From assembly GCA_900766045.1 (NCBI GenBank), contig CAAFTW010000013.1, forward strand, positions 1 to 25,160: DNA of 25,160 nt, given 5' to 3'. The position numbers were made by a program, and so were the translations under genes. The notes beneath the pieces were generated by a model. It saw only the letters and a list, made by a program, of their open reading frames with translations. It was not told where the DNA came from and did no database searches. This document shows positions 6,936 to 14,496 of this stretch, in pieces. Each line of letters starts with the position of its first letter. Position 1 is the stretch's first letter. This DNA comes from Clostridia bacterium. Its GTDB lineage: Bacteria; Bacillota; Clostridia; Peptostreptococcales; Anaerovoracaceae.

Positions 6936-9476
6936 CTACTCCACACTCTTCAGCGACTCGATCATGTCGATGCGCCGCATGGAAATCGAGGAGATCCCAT
7001 TCACGATGATTGCAAAAGCCACCGTCAGGAGTGCAGCAAGGAGAAAACTGGACCCTGCGACCGTCCGCCCGAACATCAGGTCATTGGTCTCTGCTGTCGA
7101 CATGATGAAACTCTTCAGCCAGACACCCAGAAAGAGTCCCAGCACGATGCTGATTCCGGTCAGAATGATGTTCTCCCGGAAAATATACATGGACACTTCC
7201 CCATCGTAAAATCCAAGAACCTTCAAGGTAGCCAGTTCACGCCGCCGCTCGGTGATGCTGATGCTGTTCAGGTTGAACATCACGACAAAGGCCAGCATGG
7301 CCGCCGCGCCGCTCAGCACCCCGACCACTGTTCTCAGCAGATCGACCGTCTTCTTCATCGCCTTTTTTGCGTCACTCGTCAGACTGATCTGGGAAACCGC
7401 ATCGTTTTTCAGGAGCTTCCTGGAAACAGCCTTCTCATGCACGTTTCTTCCTTTCCAGTTCAGCAGAATGCTGTTGCTTTCTGCATTCTTTCCGGTCAGC
7501 TGCCGGTAATAGGAAGGGGAAATATAGACATAATGAAGGACGTAATTCTCCGCGACAGCGCCGACTTTTACCCGTACCGTCCTGCTGCCGTTCAGTTTCA
7601 GGCTAATGCGGGATCCCTTCTTTACATGCAGAAGACTGGCCGCTTTTTCCGTCAGAATCACGGAATGATCATTCAGATGGTACTTCTTTCCGGACACTCG
7701 GTCGTGCAGGCTGATGAACTGGCCCAGGCGTTCCGGATCCTTCGGAACGACGACATATCCGCTGTAAGATTTCCCGCCTTTCTTCATGGTGACGCTGTCC
7801 TGATACAGCTTTTCCGTGCTTCCGATTTCCGACGTATTCTTCAGTGTACGGCTAAGCCCAGCTCTGGAAGATGCGGAGGCATCTGGATTGACGATCAGCT
7901 GGGCGTCATAGGTCTGCACACGGCTATACTGATTCACGGAAATTTCCGTCACTGCATCCCGGATGCCGAAACCAGTCAAAAGCAGCGCCGTGCAGCCGCC
8001 AATTCCGATAATCGTCATAAACAGCCTCTTCTTATAGCGGAAAATATTCCGCAGAGTCGCCTTGCTGCTGAAATTCAGCCGTTTCCACAGCGGCGTGATC
8101 CTCTCCAGCCAGATCCGGCTTCCGTTTTTCGGCGCTTCCGGACGCATCAGCTGGGACGGAACTTCCTTCAGCAGATGGCCACAGGCCCAGAAAGTCGCGG
8201 TCAGATTACAGATAACCGCCGCTGAAGCCGCAAGAAGAGAGAATTTCCACTCATAAGGAATCACCGTCTGATCCATATTCACGAACTGATTCCGGTAGGC
8301 ATTGATAATGATATAGGGAAGCATTTTTTCGCCGATCAGAACACCGGCAATGCTTCCCGTTACCGTCGCCAGAAGGCTGTAACCGGCGAACTTCCTGATG
8401 ATGACGCCTCTTCCATAGCCCAATGCCTCCATCAGGCCGATCTGTTCCCGCTCTTCCTCCACCATACGGGTCATCGCCGTCAGGCTGACCAGAGCTGCGA
8501 CCAGGAAAAAAATGAGCGGGAATACTTTTCCGATCGCCGCGATGCGTTCCGCATTCTGCAGATATTCCGCATAGGCCTGATCCTGTGCCCTTCCCTGCAC
8601 ATACCATTTCCCCGATCCCAGCTTTTTCATCTGTTTCTGCGCAATTGCCTCAGCCGATGCCCGATCGATTCCCGGATAAGAGGCCTGCACAGTCTGAACG
8701 ACCCGCTGTTTCATCTGGCCGAGCCTTACCCTGCACCGGGAAGCCGCCAGTTTCCGGAGATGTTTCTGTGCCGCACGAACTTTCTCTTTATACGCTGCCG
8801 ACCCCGTCGTGTACTTTTCCGCACCCGTCACCCGGCAGTAAACCGCAGAATATGAATCCATGGAAAATGCCGATGGTCTTACAGCGATAAAGCCGTCCAC
8901 TGTGCCATTTCCAAGGGTCGTACTGCCGCGGTCTTCCGTAAGGTACGCCGGACTGCTGCCGATGCCGGTGACGGTGAAGCTGCTGTATTTTAAACGCTTG
9001 CTGAGTTTGGCCTTTGTCCCTGAATAGAGCGGAATCTTATCCCCGACAGAAATACGCCGCTCTTTCGCGAGCTCAGCATCCAGCAGACACTCGTTCTGTC
9101 TGCGCGGAAGCCGCCCGGACCTCACCGTAAACATATTCATTCCCCGGACCGTGCTCATCACGTGCAGCACCTGCGTCTGATTTCCATAATCACTCAGAAC
9201 ATCGGTGCTGCAGGCCCCCACTGCCTCTGAAATTCCATCCACTTTCCGGGCCGCTCTGACATCCGCATCCGTCAGCCCCAGCGTTGACTGGATCTTCACG
9301 TCCATGTATTTATGCCGGTTCATATAGGCCGTCAGACTCTGCTGCATATCCGGCTCACAGGCTCTTACCCCGGACAAAAAAGACACGCCAAGAAGGACAA
9401 TGAACAGGATCGACAAAAATCGACCCGGATACTGCCTGATCTCGCGGTAAAAGTTTTTCCAGACGGCTGTTTTCAT
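6936..9476 (-). CDS. FtsX/MacB-type ABC transporter permease, large two-domain form
   Basis: An 846-residue membrane protein with the duplicated FtsX layout. Helix 1 (about 18-37, ILFIVLLGVSFLSG) is followed by an extracellular domain of about 270 residues, then three helices at about 305-445. A second N-type helix (about 495-515, GIGGCTALLLTGFGI), a second outer domain and three C-terminal helices (about 710-835) follow. The motif ISITERRRELATLKVLGF is the cytoplasmic coupling segment typical of FtsX permeases. The start was chosen at MKTAVWKN, with AAAGGAGGA 11 nt upstream; the frame extends 38 codons further. It lies 49 nt after its ATPase gene. Relatives export peptides or lipids, sense antimicrobial peptides or act on the envelope; the substrate is unknown. 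Confidence 0.92.
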   Translation of the reverse strand: MKTAVWKNFYREIRQYPGRFLSILFIVLLGVSFLSGVRACEPDMQQSLTAYMNRHKYMDVKIQSTLGLTDADVRAARKVDGISEAVGACSTDVLSDYGNQTQVLHVMSTVRGMNMFTVRSGRLPRRQNECLLDAELAKERRISVGDKIPLYSGTKAKLSKRLKYSSFTVTGIGSSPAYLTEDRGSTTLGNGTVDGFIAVRPSAFSMDSYSAVYCRVTGAEKYTTGSAAYKEKVRAAQKHLRKLAASRCRVRLGQMKQRVVQTVQASYPGIDRASAEAIAQKQMKKLGSGKWYVQGRAQDQAYAEYLQNAERIAAIGKVFPLIFFLVAALVSLTAMTRMVEEEREQIGLMEALGYGRGVIIRKFAGYSLLATVTGSIAGVLIGEKMLPYIIINAYRNQFVNMDQTVIPYEWKFSLLAASAAVICNLTATFWACGHLLKEVPSQLMRPEAPKNGSRIWLERITPLWKRLNFSSKATLRNIFRYKKRLFMTIIGIGGCTALLLTGFGIRDAVTEISVNQYSRVQTYDAQLIVNPDASASSRAGLSRTLKNTSEIGSTEKLYQDSVTMKKGGKSYSGYVVVPKDPERLGQFISLHDRVSGKKYHLNDHSVILTEKAASLLHVKKGSRISLKLNGSRTVRVKVGAVAENYVLHYVYISPSYYRQLTGKNAESNSILLNWKGRNVHEKAVSRKLLKNDAVSQISLTSDAKKAMKKTVDLLRTVVGVLSGAAAMLAFVVMFNLNSISITERRRELATLKVLGFYDGEVSMYIFRENIILTGISIVLGLFLGVWLKSFIMSTAETNDLMFGRTVAGSSFLLAALLTVAFAIIVNGISSISMRRIDMIESLKSVE

Positions 9477-9525
9477 CTTGCGAACGGTCCTCCTTTTCTG
9501 CAGTCTCTGCTTTTCCCCATGCTTT

Positions 9526-10230
9526 CTACCATACGATCTCATCGATGGACTGCGGCGTTTCGTTGGTGTATACACGTTCCGCCCTGCCATTTCGGATCTC
9601 GATCACGCGGTCGGCCATGGCGGTCAGCGCATGATTGTGCGTAATCATAATCACGGTCATATGGTATTTTCTGCAGCTCTGGTGGAGCAGGTGCAGGATC
9701 TGCCGCCCGGTCTGGTCGTCCAGTGCCCCGGTCGGCTCGTCACAGAGCAGGAGCTTCGGATTCTTCGCCAGCGCCCGGGCAATGGCCACCCTCTGCTGCT
9801 CGCCTCCGGAAAGCTGGGCAGGAAAATTGTTCATCCGGTCCTTCAGACCCACACCGTCCAGAACCTCCTCCGGATCCCGGTAATCCTTACAGATCTGCAC
9901 GGCGAGCTCCACATTTTCCAGCGCTGTCAGATTCTGCACCAGATTATAGAACTGGAAGACAAAACCGATTTCTTCTCTGCGGAACCCGATTAGCTGCTTT
10001 CTGGAATATTCTGCGATGTTTTTTCCGTCCACCCAGACATCACCTGAGGAAACCGTGTCCATACCGCCTAAGATATTCAATACGGTCGTCTTTCCCGCAC
10101 CGCTCGGCCCCACGATCACCGCAAATTCACCCTCATTCACGGTGAAATTCACTCCATCCACGGCGCGGATCTCCACGTCGCCCATATGGTAAATTTTGTT
10201 TACATCCTTTAACTCGATAAACGCGCGCAT
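9526..10230 (-). CDS. ABC transporter ATP-binding protein, MacB/LolD type
   Basis: A 234-residue ATPase that powers the adjacent permease. Walker A is GPSGAGKTT (41-49), the Q-loop is at Gln93 in FVFQFYNL, the signature is LSGGEQQR (140-147), Walker B is LLLCDEP (160-166) followed by the TGALD segment, and the H-loop His is in ITHNH near 198. All key residues are intact. The internal Met after GGGAGAATGCTC was taken as the start; an ATG six bases earlier lies too close to the ribosome site. It is followed by the permease gene in the same operon. The upstream 980-nt stretch must hold the promoter, but no strong minus-strand box was seen. Confidence 0.95.
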   Translation of the reverse strand: MRAFIELKDVNKIYHMGDVEIRAVDGVNFTVNEGEFAVIVGPSGAGKTTVLNILGGMDTVSSGDVWVDGKNIAEYSRKQLIGFRREEIGFVFQFYNLVQNLTALENVELAVQICKDYRDPEEVLDGVGLKDRMNNFPAQLSGGEQQRVAIARALAKNPKLLLCDEPTGALDDQTGRQILHLLHQSCRKYHMTVIMITHNHALTAMADRVIEIRNGRAERVYTNETPQSIDEIVW

Positions 10231-10437
10231 GAGCATTCTCCCATTTTACCCTGCAGAGCTTCCCTGAATAATGACACTCTTTTCTGACATCTCAAGGCAA
10301 ACCGCTGCTGTTTCTATTTTCACTATACCATAGATAGCGCAAGATATGGAACGGCATTTCTTAGTCTGATTGCCGCATTCCAGAGCTGGGTCTACAGGCC
10401 GGGTGTACTCCGCGATGAAAGCAGGTGAAGTATCCTG

Positions 10438-10443
10438 TATAAT
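10438..10443 (+). promoter_or_regulatory. -10-like box before the first hairpin pair
   Basis: TATAAT is the core of TGTATAATAA. No good -35 box lies upstream. A transcript would start near 10451, about 15 nt before the first hairpin. Confidence 0.35.
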
Positions 10444-10465
10444 AAACACGCTTACGATTGAACAA

Positions 10466-10554
10466 AGTTCGGGAAATGCCACGTTATCAGCTTTTTCCCG
10501 AGCTCCTTTTTCTATAGTTCGGGAAATGCAGATAAAAAGCGCTTTTCCCGAGCT
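10466..10554. repeat. TCGGGAA hairpin pair with exact 50-bp period
   Basis: The first hairpin pairs AGTTCGGGAAA (10466-10476) with TTTCCCGAGCT (10494-10504). The second pairs AGTTCGGGAAATGC (10516-10529) with GCTTTTCCCGAGCT (10541-10554), with one G-T pair and one T-T mismatch. Both units are 39 nt long and start exactly 50 nt apart. The first is followed by CCTTTTTCT, like a terminator. The loops differ while the arms are kept. Confidence 0.8.
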
Positions 10555-10609
10555 GTAAGTAGAACTCATTCGGTGTATATTGATACACTTTGTATTTATA
10601 TCATAACAA

Positions 10610-10639
10610 TTGTATTATTATGCATGTATGTTGTATAAT
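10610..10639 (+). promoter_or_regulatory. Candidate promoter before the second hairpin cluster
   Basis: TTGTAT (10610-10615) and TATAAT (10634-10639) are spaced by 18 bp in an AT-rich stretch. Transcription would start near 10646, reaching the first hairpin of the cluster at 10683. Confidence 0.45.
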
Positions 10640-10682
10640 AACTGCGATTAGAATTTTCTTTAAACAAACTAAACCTGGACGC

Positions 10683-10852
10683 CTGACGATTTCTCCAGCA
10701 ATGAATTCGCTGACTTCGGGAAATCGTCAGTATGAAGCCATTTCCCGAAATATGAATCCCTGAAAGTTCGGGAAATGGCCGGATAAGAGGAGATTCCCGA
10801 GCCACATAAAAACGATCTCGGGAATCTGGCAATTTATGAGCAATTCCCGAAT
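10683..10852. repeat. Cluster of three perfect-stem hairpins sharing the TCGGGAA core
   Basis: Perfect inverted repeats: CTGACGATTTC (10683-10693) with GAAATCGTCAG (10720-10730); GCCATTTCCCGAA (10737-10749) with TTCGGGAAATGGC (10767-10779); AGATTCCCGAG (10791-10801) with CTCGGGAATCT (10817-10827). A single arm, ATTCCCGAAT (10843-10852), can compete for 10817-10827. Where the arm sequence changes between hairpins, both sides change together, so the stem is what is kept. Confidence 0.85.
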
Positions 10853-11213
10853 GATTATGGACCTTACGTTTACAAATATTTACAACATACCATGAATATT
10901 TCATGAATATGTGTACTGTATACTTAAATGACCGCACCCATCCTCCTGCAATGCCCTTCATAGATTCCTGTAGATAAGAGCATGTCCATTCCATACGATG
11001 AAAGCCGAAATTACATAGAATATATCTCAAGCTCGAAACCTGGTCAAAGTTATATAAAAAATGGTAGGAAATGGAAGGATATAAGTAAAAGCCATCACTG
11101 TAACGTACGCGTAAAAGTCTATGCAGATTAATCGCGACACTGCCTCAGCCCCGGTCTGTAGAGCAGTTCCGGAGCCGGCATTCAGTTCCTTGCGATCTCT
11201 ACAAGTCTGATAT

Positions 11214-12143
11214 TTATAGCTGAATTCGCATCTGCCTCTCCACCCAGGACTCCTGCGGCACATCGTGAATCCTATCCCCATCCCGATAGCCGCCGATCAG
11301 AAACGGCGACTCGGGGTCGTGCAGACGGCTGTTTTCCAGTACTTTCGACGGTTCCGCGTTTGCATAGCAGTAGCGGCAGAAGTGTCTGCAGCTGTCGTAG
11401 GCGCCGATATCGCAGGCCAGATAACAGGCACATTCCTTCCTTGCATCTTTTCTTTTTGGCGCATGAAGAGGCATCCCAATTGCTTTCTCATAGTCGCGTA
11501 TCTGCATGCACCCGCTGCAGTCGGCCCCATACGGAGCAAGCTCATCGCCCTCTGCACAGGGCTTCACCGTCATGCCGTGAGACGCCGCAATCTCAATCAT
11601 GGCCTTTCCCAGAGTCAGGCGCTGCTCCTGGGTGACTTCACGGACCTGCGGAAAATTCCGCCGGACTTTCGGATACAGGTCGATGAAACTGATAACGACC
11701 GTTTCTGTGTACCCATCCAGCGCAGAGGCCATTGTTTCGAAGGCGCGCAGATGATAAGCAGCAGAATATCGTTCGGAAATAAATATAGGATCATACCGCC
11801 AGCCGATGGAATGGATGCCGACAGTATCCGACAGCCTCCGGAAATCATCCAGCAGGCGGTGTTTATCCGGAACATTCGGCTCAATATCTCTGCCGTAGGG
11901 CGTGATTGTGACGAACCAGAACTGCCCGTAATCCTTCAGAAGACCCAAGTACGGAAACATTGGAGCAGGATTTTTGGTGCAGAAAGCGATCACATCCACA
12001 ACGGACGGATCGAAGCGGTAACGGCTGACCTGAACCGGATTATACGGATTACGCACGCAGACGGACCCTGCTCTCAGCCGGTTCGCCAGCCACGGCGCGT
12101 AAAACGCCGGAATGTCCGTTCTCTGCCCTGTATTGATGATCAT
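11214..12143 (-). CDS. DUF1848 family protein
   Basis: A 309-residue protein recognised from the family opening MIINTGQRTDIPAFYAPWL and the RNPYNPVQVSRY segment (31-42). The middle region has SIGWRYDPIFIS (112-123). The C-terminal part is cysteine-rich: Cys196, Cys209, Cys212, Cys238, Cys240, Cys244, Cys252, Cys256 and Cys259, the last three as SCRHFCRYCYAN. That tail recalls the CxxxCxxC of radical SAM and spore photoproduct lyase proteins, so an Fe-S cluster is likely, but the reaction is unknown. GGGGAAAGTGAAGGAGC precedes the ATG. The gene lies alone, 176 nt after the GGDEF gene on the same strand. Confidence 0.85.
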   Translation of the reverse strand: MIINTGQRTDIPAFYAPWLANRLRAGSVCVRNPYNPVQVSRYRFDPSVVDVIAFCTKNPAPMFPYLGLLKDYGQFWFVTITPYGRDIEPNVPDKHRLLDDFRRLSDTVGIHSIGWRYDPIFISERYSAAYHLRAFETMASALDGYTETVVISFIDLYPKVRRNFPQVREVTQEQRLTLGKAMIEIAASHGMTVKPCAEGDELAPYGADCSGCMQIRDYEKAIGMPLHAPKRKDARKECACYLACDIGAYDSCRHFCRYCYANAEPSKVLENSRLHDPESPFLIGGYRDGDRIHDVPQESWVERQMRIQL

Positions 12144-12319
12144 GCTCCTTCACTTTCCCCTTCTCAGCCTTCGCGAATATCTTTATTGTACCCCCTGCAT
12201 CGTCATCGGACAAAACTTATCCATGCAAGAGGCTATGCGCTGTCTTACTAGCCGGGACAGTCGGCAGTGCCTGAACCGGCCAGCGGCCCTCCTTTTCACA
12301 CTCTGCTGACGAACTTTCA

Positions 12320-14170
12320 TTATGGAGCCTCACACTCATCCACTGGACACCGGGATTTTCCAGCCTGCGCAGAGGAAACAGCTTCATCATCAGCCAGATG
12401 TTCATCCATCAGGCCGCGTGCGTAAATGAAGACAAAGAAAACATCACCATAGGCATCATCGTGGACGAGCCGTCCGACATCAATGACCGGAATGACCTGG
12501 CCCTGCTTCGTGACAATCTTATACTCTACATAGTCTTCATAATATGGCTGGTCTGCGTCCTGCTGTTTCTGGCGGTTAATCTGCTTCCAGATGAACTCTT
12601 CCACACGCACGCGGTCGTCCGGATGAATAAAGTTCTGAAATTTTCCTCCTGTATACTGCAGAAGATCATCGAAATCACTGCATCCCAGCATCTGCACCAG
12701 AGAGTTATTCGCGAAAAGTATCTCTTCATCCTCCGGGTCGGATTTATAGACCAGGAAGGCACCGGGAATTCCTGACGCAAGGGTGTGAGCACTGAAGCCC
12801 AGGTGTTCCCGTTTAATCTCAGACATCCCTGGTTCATAATACCTGGCATCATGCTTGCCTCCGATTTTTGCCGCATACAGGGCCTCATCCGCCAGAACAA
12901 TCAGCTGTGACCGGCTTTCTGCCTGCGCAGGATAGTCCGCAAATCCTGCCGAAATGGAATATGGAATTGTTCTGCCCTCGTAGTTAAAGCCCTGTACCTC
13001 CGCAATGATATACCGAATCAGCTCAGCCGTCTCCTCATGAGACTGGTTAATCACAGCCGCACAGATTTCATCGCCGCCCGTGCGCCCAATCAGCGTTCCC
13101 TCTGGAAAGGAAGCTCTCAGATATTCAGAAATATGGATCAGCGCCTGATCGCCGGCATTATGACCATAAACATCATTAATGACTTTAAAATCATCCAGAT
13201 CCAGAAAAACTGCCGTGACCGGCGTTTCCGGATTCTCGCTGATCTGTTTATCCAGCTGCATCATAAAGCCGCCGCGGCTGAGCAGACCGGTGAGCGCGTC
13301 CCGATAAGCGAGTCTCCGCAGTTTCCGGTCCTGCTGTCTGATTCGCAGAATAAAATACAGCATTCCTTCAATTGCTGTGAAAAGAAAAATACAGAATACC
13401 AAATATGGCAGCATTCTTGTTGATCTCCAGCCATGTTCCGGTTTGACTTCAAGCGTCCACTGGCAGTCCCCGCATGTAAAGGAGTACTTTACCGGATCAC
13501 TCAATTTTCCCCGATTGGACAAAGACGACGAAGCAAGGACGGACTTGTCTGAAAGCGGTGAAATGGTGCTGCTCAGATTATATTCATAGCCCAGGGAGTG
13601 AAGTGCCTTCAGTGTATGTTCATAGATATCCGGGACCTTAATGGCAAATATGATATATCCCCAGAATTTTTTCCCGCCGTTTTTATCTTTCATGTATACC
13701 GGATTGGTGATTGCAACACATTCACCCACAGATTTGATCGAGAACGGCCCGTAAAGAACCGGCTTATTTTTCTCCTTTGCATAATTCATTACATCGAGAG
13801 CACTCTTATCTGCATTCAGATTCACCCCTAAAGACGGCGAAGAGGAGGGATAGGTCTCCGTAACGACACCATCCGGAGCCAGTTCAATTAATCCTACATT
13901 ATTCGTCATCAGGGTGCTGGCAGTCTCCTGAAAATTATCCAGCTTTCCCTGACTTTTCACGATGGCTTTCTCAAGAGCATTACTCTTATTGGCCGCATAC
14001 TGAAAATCACGTTCCAGTTCCTGCGCGTAGGCTTTTGTTACCACTGCTGCGTTAGCTTTTTGCTCTTGAAGATCTGACTGGTATACCCTGCACAGTCCGT
14101 CCAGAGAACCTGCGATCAGAATGATTCCGATGACAATCAGCAGAATGCAGTTTTGCTTACTTAGTCTCAT
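12320..14170 (-). CDS. Membrane GGDEF protein with outer sensor domain and C-terminal PAS
   Basis: A 616-residue signalling protein. Helix 1 is at about 9-25, then an outer sensor of about 225 residues with a CHASE-like segment (GLIELAPDGVVTETYP, 93-108), helix 2 at about 254-276, and a GGDEF domain at about 283-445. A PAS-like domain follows at about 465-585 (FLVYKSDPEDEEILFANNSL...HPDDR). The GGDEF domain keeps LDLDDFKVINDVYGHNAGD, but the signature reads GGDEI (365-369), and no RxxD inhibitory site precedes it. Phe-to-Ile at the fifth place does not remove the metal or catalytic residues, so cyclic-di-GMP synthesis is possible but unproven. The order GGDEF then PAS is the reverse of the usual one. 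Confidence 0.9.
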   Translation of the reverse strand: MRLSKQNCILLIVIGIILIAGSLDGLCRVYQSDLQEQKANAAVVTKAYAQELERDFQYAANKSNALEKAIVKSQGKLDNFQETASTLMTNNVGLIELAPDGVVTETYPSSSPSLGVNLNADKSALDVMNYAKEKNKPVLYGPFSIKSVGECVAITNPVYMKDKNGGKKFWGYIIFAIKVPDIYEHTLKALHSLGYEYNLSSTISPLSDKSVLASSSLSNRGKLSDPVKYSFTCGDCQWTLEVKPEHGWRSTRMLPYLVFCIFLFTAIEGMLYFILRIRQQDRKLRRLAYRDALTGLLSRGGFMMQLDKQISENPETPVTAVFLDLDDFKVINDVYGHNAGDQALIHISEYLRASFPEGTLIGRTGGDEICAAVINQSHEETAELIRYIIAEVQGFNYEGRTIPYSISAGFADYPAQAESRSQLIVLADEALYAAKIGGKHDARYYEPGMSEIKREHLGFSAHTLASGIPGAFLVYKSDPEDEEILFANNSLVQMLGCSDFDDLLQYTGGKFQNFIHPDDRVRVEEFIWKQINRQKQQDADQPYYEDYVEYKIVTKQGQVIPVIDVGRLVHDDAYGDVFFVFIYARGLMDEHLADDEAVSSAQAGKSRCPVDECEAP

Positions 14171-14239
14171 ATCCCCGTTACCCTTTAATCACAAAACACT
14201 CTTTCCCATATAGCGTAAACAGCCAATTTTATTCTACCA

Positions 14240-14266
14240 TTTATCCTGTATTTTATATAGGATAAA
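14240..14266. promoter_or_regulatory. 8-bp inverted repeat upstream of the GGDEF gene
   Basis: TTTATCCT (14240-14247) and AGGATAAA (14259-14266) are perfect complements separated by 11 bp of A/T-rich sequence, about 70 nt before the GGDEF start codon. It could be a regulator site or a leader hairpin. Confidence 0.4.
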
Positions 14267-14345
14267 TAATATCAGGTACAGGAAATTGTCTGTATTCATC
14301 AAATCTGTAAATACATAATAGAAAGTGATTTCTTACGATCCCAAT

Positions 14346-14423
14346 AAGAACCCCACCCTTCCACGACTCTGAAGCGTCGGGTGAGTGCCCAGGAACCTTG
14401 CTGTCGTCTAACGGCCAGACAAT
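14346..14423 (+). repeat. Dispersed about 78-nt hairpin repeat
   Basis: Starts AAGAACCCCACCCTTCCACG and ends GCCAGACAAT. It differs from 131-208 at a few sites, including CGACTCT for CGACGCT, which weakens the first stem. Its right end joins the T-run of the pgi terminator. Confidence 0.85.
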
Positions 14424-14448
14424 AAAAAACGAGGGCTGCCGCCCTCGT
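14424..14448 (-). terminator. Intrinsic terminator of pgi
   Basis: ACGAGGGC (14429-14436) and GCCCTCGT (14441-14448) form an 8-bp stem with a TGCC loop. On the minus strand a TTTTTATT run follows, about 50 nt past the pgi stop. Confidence 0.9.
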
Positions 14449-14496
14449 GTGATGTCTTTTCCATAAAATATTACTCCAGACCAGGAATCCGGAAAA

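Larger units (their letters stand above)
10231..11213. other. Gene-free region with hairpin array
   Basis: No convincing gene lies between the ABC ATPase start and the DUF1848 stop. The small open frames here have no family resemblance and no ribosome sites, and they run through the hairpins. The region contains two hairpin clusters (10466-10554 and 10683-10852), each preceded by a TGTATAATAA sequence, and an AT-rich centre. 10860-11213 shows nothing further that can be named. Confidence 0.7.
14171..14496. other. Intergenic region, GGDEF promoter side and pgi 3' side
   Basis: There is no gene here. It holds the AT-rich inverted repeat TTTATCCT...AGGATAAA (14240-14266) upstream of the GGDEF gene, a possible operator, then the dispersed hairpin repeat and the pgi terminator. 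Confidence 0.6.

Noticed and set aside
6873..8225. A 450-codon plus-strand open frame
   Set aside because: It is the antisense shadow of the FtsX permease gene, whose domains, ribosome site and operon partner are clear.
10466..10852. CRISPR array
   Set aside because: The repeats are hairpin pairs with differing arms and irregular spacing; apart from the first two there is no constant repeat-spacer unit, and no cas genes are present.
10246..11030. Two minus-strand open frames (107 and 144 codons) across the hairpin array
   Set aside because: They read through the inverted repeats, giving repeated peptides from the TTCGGGAAA core, and lack ribosome sites and family resemblance.
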